Part shown: positions 44,917 to 55,465 of the stretch, one piece after another
Position numbering within the stretch: position 1 is the first letter of the stretch
Layout: the number at the start of each line of letters is the position of its first letter
Source: Cognatundibacterium luofuense
GTDB lineage: Bacteria > Pseudomonadota > Gammaproteobacteria > Burkholderiales > Burkholderiaceae_D
NCBI RefSeq assembly: GCF_018139685.1
Contig: NZ_JAGSPN010000004.1
Location: forward strand, 236,858-300,857
Length of the DNA: 64,000 bases
Direction of reading: 5' to 3'
Program-made: the position numbers and the translations under genes
The notes under the pieces: generated by a model
Databases searched by the model: none
What the model saw: only the letters and a program-made list of their open reading frames with translations
Told to the model about the DNA's origin: nothing

Positions 44917-46080
44917 TCAGCGTGACTGTGCGATCACTTTCATCACGGCTTCAGCAGTGACATTGGCGCTGTCGCGCAACAGGCTCGCGTGCATCGCACT
45001 GAAACGCTCGGTCAGATGAGCGCGGTTAGCATCATCGGTGAGTTGCGTCCACAGTGCATCTGCCAGCGCCTGCGGCGTCGCAGCGGATTGCAGTAATTCC
45101 GGCACGATAAAGCGTTGTTCCAGAATATTCGGCAAGCCCACCCACGGCTGATAACCCATATGACGCAGAATCTGCCATGAGGCTTCCATCATCTTATAGG
45201 CAATGACCATCGGCTTTTTGTACAGCGCCACTTCCAGCGTGGCTGTACCGGACGCCACCATTACAGCGTCAGCTGCGGCGATGCAAGTGTGCGATTTGCC
45301 ATCGGTCACAATCAGTGGCACGTCGTCGAGTTTGTTTTCGACCAGCAGGCGGATAAAGTATTCGCGCTGTTTTTGCCCTGCCATCGGTACCAGAATCTGC
45401 AGATTCGGTTCGCGCTGCATCAGCAAACGGGCTGCGCCGATAAAAGCGGTGGTGTTGTATTTAATTTCCGACATGCGGCTGCCAGGCAGCATCGCAATCA
45501 CCGGAAAACGCGGATCCAGCCCCAGCTCCTGACGTGCTCCCTGCACGTCGACTTGTTCAGGAATCACCTGAGCCAGCGGATGACCGACATAGGTGGCCGG
45601 AATACCGGCTTGCTGATAAATCGCTTCCTCAAAAGGAAACACCACCAGCATATGGGATACGGCTTTTTTAATCTTTTTGATGCGTCCGCCACGCCAGGCC
45701 CAGATCGACGGGCTGATGTAATGCATGGTCGGAATACCGGCTTCGCGCAAATCGGTTTCCAGCCCCAGATTGAAATCCGGCGCATCAACACCGATAAACA
45801 CATCCGGACGCTCTGCCAGCAGACGTTCGCGTAACTGATTGCGGATACCGCTGATTTCGCGGTAATGCGCCAGCACTTCAAACAAGCCGCGTACCGATAG
45901 TTTTTCCATCGGCCAGTCGTTCACGAAGCCGTATTCGGCCATACGCGGACCACCGATGCCATGCATCAAAGAGTCCGGCAAGCGCGGACGCAGGCCGGAC
46001 AATAAACGGGCAGCAAGCATGTCGCCGGAGGTTTCACCGGCCACCATGCTGATGACCGGATGCTGACGGGATGCGCTCAT
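44917..46080 (-). CDS. lpxB: Lipid-A-disaccharide synthase
   Basis: A 387-residue GT19 enzyme that joins UDP-2,3-diacylglucosamine and lipid X to form the lipid A disaccharide. The start MSASRQHPVISMVAGETSGDM has the family motif AGE-x-SGD. SPSIWAWRGGRIKKIKK and the later HPLAQVIPE and SGTATLEVALYKKPMVIAYK are conserved. The ATG at 46080 lies 1 bp after the lpxA stop. It ends the lpx block; rnhB, often next, is not present. Confidence 0.93.
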   Translation of the reverse strand: MSASRQHPVISMVAGETSGDMLAARLLSGLRPRLPDSLMHGIGGPRMAEYGFVNDWPMEKLSVRGLFEVLAHYREISGIRNQLRERLLAERPDVFIGVDAPDFNLGLETDLREAGIPTMHYISPSIWAWRGGRIKKIKKAVSHMLVVFPFEEAIYQQAGIPATYVGHPLAQVIPEQVDVQGARQELGLDPRFPVIAMLPGSRMSEIKYNTTAFIGAARLLMQREPNLQILVPMAGQKQREYFIRLLVENKLDDVPLIVTDGKSHTCIAAADAVMVASGTATLEVALYKKPMVIAYKMMEASWQILRHMGYQPWVGLPNILEQRFIVPELLQSAATPQALADALWTQLTDDANRAHLTERFSAMHASLLRDSANVTAEAVMKVIAQSR

Positions 46081-46081
46081 T

Positions 46082-46870
46082 TCAGCGAACGATGCCGCGT
46101 TGCGACAGATCGAGGAAGCTGCGCATGCGCTGTACGGAATCGGCAGCATCAGCCGGTAATTCAGCGATTTGCTGCTCCAGCGCGGCTTTCGCCTCGTCCA
46201 GAGTCAGCCCGGATTTGTACAATGCTTTGTACGCATGACGAATTGCATGAATCTGATCGCGGCTGAAGCCACGACGTTTTAAACCTTCGAGATTCGCACC
46301 GTGTGCTTCGGCAGGATTGCCGGATACCAGCACATACGGTGGCACGTCCTGCGTCAGGCTGGTGTTCATGCCGACGAAGGCATGTTCACCAATCCGGCAG
46401 AACTGATGGACTGCGGAAAAACCGCTCATAATCACCCAGTCACCAACGTGCACATGGCCCGCCAGTGCGGCGTTATTCGAAAATACGGTATGACTGCCCA
46501 CTACACAATCATGTGCGATATGCACGTAGGCCAGAAACCAGTTATCGCTGCCTACGCGAGTGACACCCATATTCTGAGCAGTACCGCAATTAAAAGTGCA
46601 AAATTCACGCACGAGATTGCGATCGCCAATCTCTAAGGATGAATCCTCACCAGCATATTTCTTATCCTGTGGCGGACCGCCAATCGATGAGAATGCATGA
46701 AAATTGTTCTCTTTACCGATCGTGGTGTGTCCGCTGATCACAACATGCGGACCTACTTTCGTACCGGCGCCGATGCTGACATCGGGGCCGATAATCGCAT
46801 ACGGCCCGACTTCGACAGTCGAATCCAGTTGTGCTTTAGGATCAATGATGGCGGTGGAGTGGATCAGCAT
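46082..46870 (-). CDS. lpxA: UDP-N-acetylglucosamine acyltransferase
   Basis: A 262-residue left-handed beta-helix enzyme, first step of lipid A synthesis. Hexapeptide repeats run from STAIIDPKAQLDSTVEVGPY through about residue 190; the catalytic His is in the segment LAYVHIAHDCVVG (H-x-AHD), and the C-terminal helices start at GLKRRGFS. Its ATG overlaps the fabZ stop by one base. Confidence 0.95.
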   Translation of the reverse strand: MLIHSTAIIDPKAQLDSTVEVGPYAIIGPDVSIGAGTKVGPHVVISGHTTIGKENNFHAFSSIGGPPQDKKYAGEDSSLEIGDRNLVREFCTFNCGTAQNMGVTRVGSDNWFLAYVHIAHDCVVGSHTVFSNNAALAGHVHVGDWVIMSGFSAVHQFCRIGEHAFVGMNTSLTQDVPPYVLVSGNPAEAHGANLEGLKRRGFSRDQIHAIRHAYKALYKSGLTLDEAKAALEQQIAELPADAADSVQRMRSFLDLSQRGIVR

Positions 46871-47337
46871 TATTTCTCCGCTAATTCGTCAGTGGTGCGC
46901 ATCGTACACATCAGTTCACCTTCGACAACCAGCTGGCCGTCAACGGTACCTTTTGCCGCATATTTCCAGATGCCGCGTGCAACTTTAATGATTTCCACAT
47001 CCATTTTCAGCTGGTCGCCGGGACCTACCGGACGTTTGAAACGTGCGCCGTCAATGCCGAGGAAAAACACCACTGTTTTTTCATCCGGCTTCACATCCAT
47101 AGTCAGGAAAGACAAAATCGCCGCGGTTTGCGCCAGCGCTTCAATCATCATCACACCAGGCATAACTGGCTTGTTCGGGAAATGACCGTTAAAGAATTCT
47201 TCGTTAACGGTCACGTTTTTGATCGCAGTAATACGCTTACCGCTTTCCCAGTCGAGCACGCGGTCAACCAGCAAAAACGGGTAACGGTGCGGCAGATATT
47301 CTTTAATCTGGGTAATGTCGAGGGACTTCGTCGTCAT
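46870..47337 (-). CDS. fabZ: 3-hydroxyacyl-[acyl-carrier-protein] dehydratase FabZ
   Basis: A 155-residue hotdog-fold dehydratase. [15 protein letters not shown] at the start and the catalytic H in [20 protein letters not shown] with the following Glu mark it clearly. It balances 3-hydroxyacyl-ACP use between fatty acids and lipid A, which fits its place between lpxD and lpxA. Confidence 0.95.
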   Translation of the reverse strand: MTTKSLDITQIKEYLPHRYPFLLVDRVLDWESGKRITAIKNVTVNEEFFNGHFPNKPVMPGVMMIEALAQTAAILSFLTMDVKPDEKTVVFFLGIDGARFKRPVGPGDQLKMDVEIIKVARGIWKYAAKGTVDGQLVVEGELMCTMRTTDELAEK

Positions 47338-47343
47338 AAGTTG

Positions 47344-48393
47344 CTATTCCTTGTTTTTCGTTATTTTTTCCAGCTGGCGCAGTTTTTCACGCATGGTTCC
47401 AAGATTACGCACGATGGCGGCGGTCTTTTCCCAGTCTGCATTTTTTGCCAGCGGGTAAAATCCGGTGTACTGGCCGGGCTCAGAGATGGACCTCGATACC
47501 AGACTGCCGGATGAAATATGTACATTGTCGGCAATGGTCAGATGTCCGAGGATCATTGCTGCACCACCGAATGTACAGTGTTTGCCGATTTTTGCACTAC
47601 CGGCAACACCTACACAGCCTGCCATCGCTGTATGCGCTCCTATATGGCAGTTGTGACCTATCTGAATCTGATTATCAAGTTTGACACCATCTTCAATGAC
47701 TGTATCAGCCAGCGCGCCGCGATCGATACTGGTATTCGCGCCGATTTCGACATCGTTACCGATCACAACACGGCCTGTTTGGGGAATTTTGACCCAGCTG
47801 CCTTTATCATTCGCGAAACCAAAACCATCCGCACCGATCACAGCGCCGGAATGGATTATGCAGCGGTCACCGATGACACAGTCTTCATATACGGATACGT
47901 TGGGATAAATACGGCTGCCGGCACCGATACTGACGCCACGCGCCAGCACCACACCCGGTTCAATCAGCGTATGTTCGCCAATGACAACTTCTTCGCCGAT
48001 GACGGCATTTGCACCGATAGTCGCTGTCGCGGCAATCACGGCCGTTGCAGCTACTGATGCATCCGGATGCACACCTGCCACCGGAGCCGGTGTATTCAGC
48101 GTAACGAACCACTGTGCAACCCTCGCAAAGCAGACATACGGGTTAGGTACAATCAGGCAAACGCCCTGAAAATCAGCACCAATTTGCGCGTAATCTGCTT
48201 CAGTCAGCATCAGTGCAGCCGCTTGCGATGCAGCGGCAACATGCCGGAGTTTGGAATTAGAAAGAAAGGTAATGTGACCGGAGCCAGCTTCGCTGACCGG
48301 TGCAATACCCGAGACTGCAATGTCCGGCGAGCCGGTCAGCCGCCCTCCCAGGCGATCTGCCAGCTCACCCAGACGAATACTCGTCGTGGTCAT
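47344..48393 (-). CDS. lpxD: UDP-3-O-(3-hydroxyacyl)glucosamine N-acyltransferase
   Basis: A 349-residue acyltransferase for the third step of lipid A synthesis: an N-terminal uridine-binding domain (IRLGELADRLGGRLTG), the hexapeptide helix, and the catalytic His in DNQIQIGHNCHIGAHTAMAG. It lies 3 bp after skp and 6 bp before fabZ. Confidence 0.95.
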   Translation of the reverse strand: MTTTSIRLGELADRLGGRLTGSPDIAVSGIAPVSEAGSGHITFLSNSKLRHVAAASQAAALMLTEADYAQIGADFQGVCLIVPNPYVCFARVAQWFVTLNTPAPVAGVHPDASVAATAVIAATATIGANAVIGEEVVIGEHTLIEPGVVLARGVSIGAGSRIYPNVSVYEDCVIGDRCIIHSGAVIGADGFGFANDKGSWVKIPQTGRVVIGNDVEIGANTSIDRGALADTVIEDGVKLDNQIQIGHNCHIGAHTAMAGCVGVAGSAKIGKHCTFGGAAMILGHLTIADNVHISSGSLVSRSISEPGQYTGFYPLAKNADWEKTAAIVRNLGTMREKLRQLEKITKNKE

Positions 48394-48396
48394 AAA

Positions 48397-48915
48397 TTAT
48401 TTTGTGAGTGCTTTGAGAACTTTGTCGGTAATGTCAACGCGGGCGTTGTAGTACACCGCATCCTGCACCACGATGTCATATTTTTCCTGCTCAGCAATCT
48501 GACGAATCGTTTTACGCGCTTTTTCGATAAATGCATCCACTTCTTCGTTACGGCGCAGGTTGAAATCTTCGTTGTAGATACGCTGTTTGCGTTTGAAGTC
48601 CTGATCAAGATCAGTCAGCTCACGCTGGCGGCGCAGACGCTCTGCATCAGACAACGAGGCTGACTCGCGATCCAGTCTGTCCGCCAGTGTTTTGATTTTC
48701 ACCGATATGTCCTGCAGTTCTTTTTTTTGCTTCGCGAATTCACTGTCAATCTTCGCTTCGGCTACCTTCAGCGCCCCGGACTCCTTCATGACACGGTCAG
48801 AGTTGAAGAAAGCAACGCGAATGTCCTGAGCGCTTGCAAAACCAGCACTGGATAAACCGCCTACGCAAAATACGACATTACGGATAAATCTGGATACGTT
48901 CATAGCCTGACTCAA
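48397..48915 (-). CDS. skp: Periplasmic chaperone Skp/OmpH
   Basis: A 172-residue OmpH-family chaperone for outer membrane proteins. It has a signal peptide (VVFCVGGLSSAGFASAQ), then DIRVAFFNSDRVMKESGALK and a long coiled-coil (about 55-125) rich in Lys, Glu and Arg. It follows bamA by 38 bp, as in most proteobacteria. Confidence 0.9.
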   Translation of the reverse strand: MSQAMNVSRFIRNVVFCVGGLSSAGFASAQDIRVAFFNSDRVMKESGALKVAEAKIDSEFAKQKKELQDISVKIKTLADRLDRESASLSDAERLRRQRELTDLDQDFKRKQRIYNEDFNLRRNEEVDAFIEKARKTIRQIAEQEKYDIVVQDAVYYNARVDITDKVLKALTK

Positions 48916-48953
48916 TCAAAATACAGTCAAATACATCTTCACCGCTAACCGGA

Positions 48954-51305
48954 TCAGAAACCGGTACCCATCTGGAACTGGAAGCCTTGTTTCTTATCAT
49001 CCGGTTTCGCATTCAATGCTTTACCAAAACTCAGCTTCAGCGGACCGACAGGAGAAATCCAACTGATACCGATACCGGCACCAAAACGGAAGTCCTGCGT
49101 ACGCATTCTCTGACCTTCATCAAACACCTGGCCACCATCAAGGAAAGCGAACCAGCGCAACGACTTGTCAGCGCCCGGGAACGGGATCTGTAATTCTACA
49201 TTACCGATAATCCGTTTAGCACCCCCTTGCGACTCGCCGAACGCATCTTTCGTGCCGAGAGAGCCTGGTTCATAGCCGCGTACAGATCCGATACCACCGG
49301 CATAGAAGTTTTTAAACACCGGATATTTCTGACCTGACAGACCGTGACCGTAGTCAAACTCACCATTCAGCGCCAGAACCACAGAACGGTAAATCGGCTG
49401 ATACAACTGTGCCTGATAAATTGCGCGGTAATAACGCGAGTTACCTGCCGCAGCCAGTTCCAGATTGGCGCGTTGAAAACGGCCAATGGTCGGTGTCATG
49501 ACGCTATCGCGGCTGTCACGTTGCCACGCCACGGTCAGCGGGAAGGAATTGGTGGTTGCCTCGCCAAGACCGTAAGTATCCGAAATCGGATTAGTGTCAA
49601 TACCAACACCATTTGTTGCTACAAAATTACGATAAGAACGCGGACTGATACCAGTTGTAAATACGTGGGTACGCTCAACACCAAGGCCAAAGAAAACCGT
49701 ATCAACCTCAGAGAAAGGGACGCCAAAGCGCAGATTGCCACCCATAGACTGCACTTTATAGTCCTGGGAATAACCGGCGAATGGCCGCTGTGTACGGAAG
49801 AAACCATCAACACTGCGGCTGACACCGTCATCCGTAAAGTAAGGATCGGTATGCGCAAGAACAATGGTCCGGTTCTGACGGCTGGTGTTCAGCTCCAGCG
49901 CCATCGTGTCACCACTACCGAACGCATTTGCCTGAGAAATCGAACCTGAAAGTGTCAGACGCTCCGCACTGGAATAACCTGCACCGAACATCAGACTGCC
50001 TGTCGGTTTTTCTTTCACAGACAGGTTGATATCCACCTGATCAGCACTGGTCGCGACTTCCGGTGTTTCCAGCTTAACGTCTTCGAAGAAACCTAAGCGT
50101 TCAACACGGTCTTTCGACGCCTTAATTTTTTCACCGTCGTACCATGAACTTTCGAACTGACGGAATTCACGACGAATCACTTCATCACGTGAACGGGTAT
50201 TACCAGCCAGATTGATACGACGCACATAAACACGCTTACCTGCATCGACCTGAATCGTGAATGATGCTTCGCGTGTTTCCTCGTTAATCTGAGGAACTGC
50301 GTTCACATTTGCAAACGCATAACCAAAATTACCCATACGCTCAGAAATGCGCTTTGTACTTTCTGTCAGACGCCCGGCATTGTAAGTATCACCTTTTTTC
50401 AGCAACATCAGCGAGGCAAGTTCGGCATCCCGTCCGAACAAATCGCCGTCCAGCTTGATCTCACCGATCTTGTATTTCTCACCTTCAGAAATATTTACGG
50501 CAATATAAATATTCTTCTTGTCCGGACTGATAGAAATCTGCGACGAAAGAATCTGCATCGTCAGATAGCCACGGTTCTGATAAAAAGAGCGAACGGACTC
50601 AAGATCGCCAGACAATTTCTGCTTGGAATACTGATCCGCTTTGGTGTACCACGAGAACCATGTTGATGTATTCAGCGCCATCAGATCGCGCAACTCGCCG
50701 TCCGAAAATGCTTTATTTCCGGTGATCTTAATTTCAGCAATACGGGCGATCTCACCCTCTTCTACTGCGAAAGTCACACGGACACGGTTACGCTCAAGCG
50801 GCGTAATCGTCGTCGTGATCTGCATGCCATACAAACCTTTGGAGAGATACTGACGTTTCAGCTCCTGCTCTGCACGTTCAACAGTCGCCTTATCCAGAAT
50901 ACGGGATTCGCCGATACCGATATCTTTCAGTGCCTTTACCAGCGCATCTTTTTCAAACTCTTTAGTGCCGGTAAATTCAACGCCGGCAATTGTAGGACGC
51001 TCTTCGAGAATGACAACGAGCACACCATCCTGCTCTTCAATCTGAATGTCTTTGAAGAAACCTGTTCCGTAAAGGGATTTAATCGCGGCAGTACTTTTCA
51101 CATCATCAAAGACCTCGCCGACTTTCACAGGCAGGTAACTAAAGACTGTACCAGCCTCTGTACGCTGCAATCCTTCTACACGAATATCTTTGACGGTGAA
51201 AGGCTGAATCGCCCAGGCACTGCCAGAACATAATGCCAACGCAGCAAGAGAAAAGGCGTGACGGCGAAATTGAGACAAAGAGAAGTGCTCGTTAGATAAT
51301 TTCAT
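48954..51305 (-). CDS. bamA: Outer membrane protein assembly factor BamA
   Basis: A 783-residue Omp85 protein: signal peptide to about residue 32 (ALCSGSAWA), five POTRA domains starting FTVKDIRVEGLQRTEAGTVF, then the beta-barrel with GSVRGYEPGSLG (the conserved RGY loop in strand 15-16 region) and a C-terminal Phe in QFQMGTGF that serves as the assembly signal. It is essential for barrel insertion. It lies between rseP and skp. Confidence 0.96.
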   Translation of the reverse strand: MKLSNEHFSLSQFRRHAFSLAALALCSGSAWAIQPFTVKDIRVEGLQRTEAGTVFSYLPVKVGEVFDDVKSTAAIKSLYGTGFFKDIQIEEQDGVLVVILEERPTIAGVEFTGTKEFEKDALVKALKDIGIGESRILDKATVERAEQELKRQYLSKGLYGMQITTTITPLERNRVRVTFAVEEGEIARIAEIKITGNKAFSDGELRDLMALNTSTWFSWYTKADQYSKQKLSGDLESVRSFYQNRGYLTMQILSSQISISPDKKNIYIAVNISEGEKYKIGEIKLDGDLFGRDAELASLMLLKKGDTYNAGRLTESTKRISERMGNFGYAFANVNAVPQINEETREASFTIQVDAGKRVYVRRINLAGNTRSRDEVIRREFRQFESSWYDGEKIKASKDRVERLGFFEDVKLETPEVATSADQVDINLSVKEKPTGSLMFGAGYSSAERLTLSGSISQANAFGSGDTMALELNTSRQNRTIVLAHTDPYFTDDGVSRSVDGFFRTQRPFAGYSQDYKVQSMGGNLRFGVPFSEVDTVFFGLGVERTHVFTTGISPRSYRNFVATNGVGIDTNPISDTYGLGEATTNSFPLTVAWQRDSRDSVMTPTIGRFQRANLELAAAGNSRYYRAIYQAQLYQPIYRSVVLALNGEFDYGHGLSGQKYPVFKNFYAGGIGSVRGYEPGSLGTKDAFGESQGGAKRIIGNVELQIPFPGADKSLRWFAFLDGGQVFDEGQRMRTQDFRFGAGIGISWISPVGPLKLSFGKALNAKPDDKKQGFQFQMGTGF

Positions 51306-51357
51306 TGGTTGTATGGATCTTTGATTGAGCTTATTTTGCGATCTGAACGATTTTTTA

Positions 51358-52713
51358 TCAGCCTGCTATTTTGACATATTGACGCGCAATGTCATTAAAA
51401 AATGCTAATGCCATTAACATCACCAGAAGTGCTATTCCAACCTGCTGCAGCCTTTGGGTTGTCAGGTCAGATAATGCCTTTCCGCGCAAAATTTCCAGCG
51501 AATAATACAACAAATACCCCCCGTCCAAAACCGGCACAGGTAGTAAATTCATGACGCCCAGGCCAATACTGATTGCCGCCAGGAGTGAAATGAAACTTTC
51601 AATGCCGACTTTTGCCGCTTTGCCGGCATATTCAGCAATCGTTACCGGGCCGGTGACATTCTTGATGGATGCTTCGCCCGTCACGATTTTCCAGAGTAAC
51701 TTCAGATTTAAAATGCTGCCTTCCCAGGTCTTACTGACACCGCGCAGCAACGATTCAAAGGCACCAAAACGCACGATCGTCATTTCAGGCGGCTCAAGCG
51801 CAACATGCAGTTTGCCAACCAGTTTACCGTTTCGCTCTTCTTCAGCAGGCGTTGCCGGAAGCACCAGCGCCTGACCATTACGCAAAACACCGATTTCCAG
51901 TTTTTGACCCGCCGAGCGACCGATCAGATCCACAAACACTGTCACATCCGGCACAGCCTTGCCATCAATAAACTGAATACGATCACCTGCGAGAAAACCG
52001 CTCTTGGCAGCCGGGCCATCGGGCATCACTTCATGAATGACGGCGGCAGGCTTCGCCAGTGTCATTCCTGTTGCCTGAGAAAAATCCTTTTCAAGATCTT
52101 CCAGCTTGAATGCACCTGCAGGAATGGATGCGCTACGGCGCACCTGCAATTCACTTTCGACTTCGAAGTCGATAGCGCGACGCTCTAACGCAGCATTCAC
52201 AATTGCATCAGCTAACTGAGACCAGCCATGTAATTCATGCCCGTCAACGTTGCGGATAATATCGCCGGTTTTAAAACCCGCTGCAGCAGCGACACCTGTT
52301 TCCGAGGTCAGCGCGATTCTTGGAACAGGCTCGGTTATGCCGCTAAAAAACAAACCTGTAAACAGCAGTATTGCGAGTAAAAAATTAGCGGCAGGCCCGG
52401 CAGCAACGATCAGCATCCGCTTCCAGACTGACTGACGGGTGAATTCCCGGCTTAAGTCGTGTCCGGAAAGTTCTTCAGCGCTCATCGAACGGCCATCAAG
52501 CATAGAAACATAACCACCGATAGGCAGCATCGAAATCGCCCACTCCGTCTGATCCTTACCGAACTTCCTTGACCAGAGAACTTTACCCATTCCGAGCGAG
52601 AAACGAATCATTTTCACGCCACACCAGCGTGCCGCAAGATAATGGCCGAGCTCGTGGATGGCGACGAGAATACTGATTGCAATCAGAAAGTGAAATACGC
52701 TGTACAAAAACAT
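51358..52713 (-). CDS. rseP: RIP metalloprotease RseP
   Basis: A 451-residue site-2 protease cleaving the anti-sigma factor in the sigma-E response. HELGH (20-24 region, IHELGHYLAARWCGVKM) is the zinc motif, followed by two PDZ domains (GFKTGDIIRNVDG and GFLAGDRIQFIDG), and the third-ligand motif NLLPVPVLDGG. It sits between dxr and bamA with 1-52 bp gaps. Confidence 0.95.
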   Translation of the reverse strand: MFLYSVFHFLIAISILVAIHELGHYLAARWCGVKMIRFSLGMGKVLWSRKFGKDQTEWAISMLPIGGYVSMLDGRSMSAEELSGHDLSREFTRQSVWKRMLIVAAGPAANFLLAILLFTGLFFSGITEPVPRIALTSETGVAAAAGFKTGDIIRNVDGHELHGWSQLADAIVNAALERRAIDFEVESELQVRRSASIPAGAFKLEDLEKDFSQATGMTLAKPAAVIHEVMPDGPAAKSGFLAGDRIQFIDGKAVPDVTVFVDLIGRSAGQKLEIGVLRNGQALVLPATPAEEERNGKLVGKLHVALEPPEMTIVRFGAFESLLRGVSKTWEGSILNLKLLWKIVTGEASIKNVTGPVTIAEYAGKAAKVGIESFISLLAAISIGLGVMNLLPVPVLDGGYLLYYSLEILRGKALSDLTTQRLQQVGIALLVMLMALAFFNDIARQYVKIAG

Positions 52714-52714
52714 A

Positions 52715-53887
52715 TCAGCTAATCCGGCTCACAGTAAATTCACGGGCGCGGCGATCCGCATCAAGAACGCTTTCAAGCGTATCTGCAGAACCGGATTCCA
52801 CTTTTTCTAATGCACTGGCGATCAGTCTGTCTATGTCGCGGAAACCGATTTTGCGTTGCAAGAATGCTTCTACCGCGACTTCATTAGCGGCGTTCAGAAT
52901 CGCTGGCGCTGTGCCGCCTGTCCGGAGTGCCGCGTATGCGAGATCAAGACAGGGAAATCTGGTGAAATCTGCTTCATGAAATTGCAACTGACCTACTTTG
53001 ATCAAATCCAGCGGAGCAACGCCGGAAGCGATCCGCTCAGGATAACCAAGTCCATATGCAATGGGCGTTCTCATGTCCGGATTACCCAATTGAGCAAGGA
53101 CAGAACCATCTGAGTAAGACACCATAGAGTGAATCACGCTTTGCGGATGAATAACGACTTCGATCTGATCAGCAGGTGCACCGAACAACCAGTGCGCCTC
53201 AATCACTTCAAGGCCCTTGTTCATCATGGTAGCGGAATCAACAGAAATCTTTCTGCCCATGACCCAGTTCGGATGTGCAACGGCTTCTTCAGGCGTAACG
53301 GATTCCAGCGTAGACACGTCTCGCTTCAGAAATGGCCCGCCAGATGCTGTCAGCAAGACTTTTGTGACGCCAAAATCCGGATCATACGCACGCTTCTCTG
53401 CTGGCAAACACTGAAATACGGCATTATGTTCACTGTCGATAGGCAACAACGCAGACCCGCTTGCCGCGATCGTATCCATAAAAATCTGGCCCGACATGAC
53501 CAGTGCTTCTTTATTGGCAAGCAAAACTTTCTTACCCGCTTTTGCTGCAGCCAGCGTCGGCTTCAGCCCGGCCGCGCCGACAATCGCTGCCATCACAATC
53601 TGACATCCAGCGTCTGACGCAACCTCAGAAAGTGCTGATTCGCCATGCAATACATTTGTACCAGTCAACCCGGTCATTTCCAGTCGCTGCCTCAGCTGTC
53701 CAGCAGCCTCAGGACTCCCCAGCACGGCAAATTGCGGTTTGAACTGCAAACACTGTTCAAATAATTTATCCACCTGCTTGTGCGCAGTCAGTGCAAACAC
53801 AGCATATTTTTCCGGATGACGTCCGATCACATCCAGCGTGGAAACACCAATTGAACCGGTAGAGCCAAGTATCGTTACGTTCTGCAT
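52715..53887 (-). CDS. dxr: 1-deoxy-D-xylulose 5-phosphate reductoisomerase
   Basis: A 390-residue NADPH-dependent enzyme of the non-mevalonate isoprenoid pathway. The ATG at 53887 gives [20 protein letters not shown], matching the family; a GTG at 53902 overlapping the cdsA stop is an alternative. [22 protein letters not shown] and [18 protein letters not shown] carry the metal and substrate residues. Confidence 0.95.
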   Translation of the reverse strand: MQNVTILGSTGSIGVSTLDVIGRHPEKYAVFALTAHKQVDKLFEQCLQFKPQFAVLGSPEAAGQLRQRLEMTGLTGTNVLHGESALSEVASDAGCQIVMAAIVGAAGLKPTLAAAKAGKKVLLANKEALVMSGQIFMDTIAASGSALLPIDSEHNAVFQCLPAEKRAYDPDFGVTKVLLTASGGPFLKRDVSTLESVTPEEAVAHPNWVMGRKISVDSATMMNKGLEVIEAHWLFGAPADQIEVVIHPQSVIHSMVSYSDGSVLAQLGNPDMRTPIAYGLGYPERIASGVAPLDLIKVGQLQFHEADFTRFPCLDLAYAALRTGGTAPAILNAANEVAVEAFLQRKIGFRDIDRLIASALEKVESGSADTLESVLDADRRAREFTVSRIS

Positions 53888-53898
53888 TTCAGATTTCT

Positions 53899-54738
53899 TC
53901 ACAACAAATCAATTAACATTGCCAAAGGGAGAACAGGCACCAATGCATCTACACGATCAAGCACACCGCCATGCCCCGGTAACAGCTGACTACTGTCTTT
54001 CATTCCGGCATGGCGCTTCAACATCGATTCAAACAAATCGCCAGTGATGCTAGTCGCAACCAGTAAAACCAGTAAAGCAACAGTCACCCACCAACCAAAC
54101 CGCGCTACCAAATGGACCGTGAAACTATCCGCCAGCACCGGAATATGCACTGAAGCAGAAGCAATTAACAGCACGGCGATACCGCCACCGATTGCACCTT
54201 CCCAAGATTTGCCTGGGGAAATTGTCGGCGCGAGCTTACGTTTCCCAAAAGCTTTTCCTGAAAAATAAGCCCCGATATCTGCAATCCAGACCAGCGCCAT
54301 CACCGACAAAAGGTATATCGCAGAGTGCCGGAAATAGAACATGGCGATTGCCATGAAACAGGTAAATACCGTCAGCGTGTACATCGTTGAAATTGCGCTG
54401 TGCGCATAGCTTCCCTGCTCGGGCATCCCTTTTTTCAGCAGCGGAAGAATGCGTACAACCCAGAATGCAGCACTCATCGCAAACAGAATCTGCGGCACCT
54501 TATTCGTTGCATCCCCCATAAATGCCTGAAAATTCCAGGCCAGGTACGCCATCAGCCCACCCCAGCAAACACCAACCGGAAGTGCGAATCGCTTCTTAAA
54601 GAGTCGCTGAGTCTCCCATATGGCTGCGCCAAAAAAAACGGAAATAACAGCTGTGAAAAGAATCTGGTTACCCAGAAACAAAGTCGGCAATAACAATGCC
54701 AGCAGCGCGATTGCTGTAATTACGCGAGGTATGAGCAT
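53899..54738 (-). CDS. cdsA: Phosphatidate cytidylyltransferase
   Basis: A 279-residue membrane enzyme forming CDP-diacylglycerol. The signature S-x-x-K-x-x-x-...D is in [13 protein letters not shown] and [20 protein letters not shown], followed by the C-terminal [14 protein letters not shown]. Seven or eight hydrophobic helices are visible. The gene ahead of it on this strand is frr, with only 99 bp between, so uppS is absent at its normal site. Confidence 0.95.
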   Translation of the reverse strand: MLIPRVITAIALLALLLPTLFLGNQILFTAVISVFFGAAIWETQRLFKKRFALPVGVCWGGLMAYLAWNFQAFMGDATNKVPQILFAMSAAFWVVRILPLLKKGMPEQGSYAHSAISTMYTLTVFTCFMAIAMFYFRHSAIYLLSVMALVWIADIGAYFSGKAFGKRKLAPTISPGKSWEGAIGGGIAVLLIASASVHIPVLADSFTVHLVARFGWWVTVALLVLLVATSITGDLFESMLKRHAGMKDSSQLLPGHGGVLDRVDALVPVLPLAMLIDLL

Positions 54739-54837
54739 GAGTAAGCTGAAAAGTACAAAATAAAAACGAGCCGCAAAACAGTTCCGCTTTGTCAGGAATT
54801 GCTTCGAGCTCGTTAGTGATTCAAACTGCAGTCGTGA

Positions 54838-55398
54838 TCAGACCGTCATCACGTCTTTTTCTTTTTCTGCAAGAACTTTATCGATTTCAGCGACGTATTT
54901 ATCAGTCAGCTTTTGCACATCATCCTGCGCACGACGCTCATCATCTTCGGAGCACGCTTTATCTTTGAGCAGCTTTTTCAAGCCTTCATTCGCGTCACGA
55001 CGAATATTACGGATCGCAATTTTCGCGCCTTCGCCCTCAGACTTAACCAGTTTCACCAGCTCTTTACGACGCTCTTCAGTCAGTGCCGGTGTAGGAACGC
55101 GGATCATATCGCCCTGAGAAGACGGGTTCAGGCCCAGATCAGAATCACGAATCGCTTTTTCGATTGCGGACAGCATCTTCTTTTCCCATGGCTGCACACC
55201 GATAGTACGGGCATCAATCAGCGTCAGATTGGCAACCTGACCGATTGCAGTCGGACTACCGTAGTAATCTACCATGACGTGATCGAGAATACCTGTATGA
55301 GCACGACCGGTTCGCACTTTTGCGAGGTCTGCCTTCAGGGTCTCAATCGACTTCTGCATCTTCTGTTCACTGCTTTTCTTAATATCTGCAACGGTCAT
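54838..55398 (-). CDS. frr: Ribosome recycling factor
   Basis: A 186-residue RRF. The ATG at 55398 ([20 protein letters not shown]) has GGAGGG upstream. [31 protein letters not shown] and [20 protein letters not shown] are diagnostic. It splits terminated ribosomes together with EF-G. It follows pyrH by 67 bp. Confidence 0.96.
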   Translation of the reverse strand: MTVADIKKSSEQKMQKSIETLKADLAKVRTGRAHTGILDHVMVDYYGSPTAIGQVANLTLIDARTIGVQPWEKKMLSAIEKAIRDSDLGLNPSSQGDMIRVPTPALTEERRKELVKLVKSEGEGAKIAIRNIRRDANEGLKKLLKDKACSEDDERRAQDDVQKLTDKYVAEIDKVLAEKEKDVMTV

Positions 55399-55465
55399 AC
55401 CGCCCTCCATCCATCTGCCACCGTAAAACGGTGGCAATTATTACTATGAACTAACAAACATTCAA

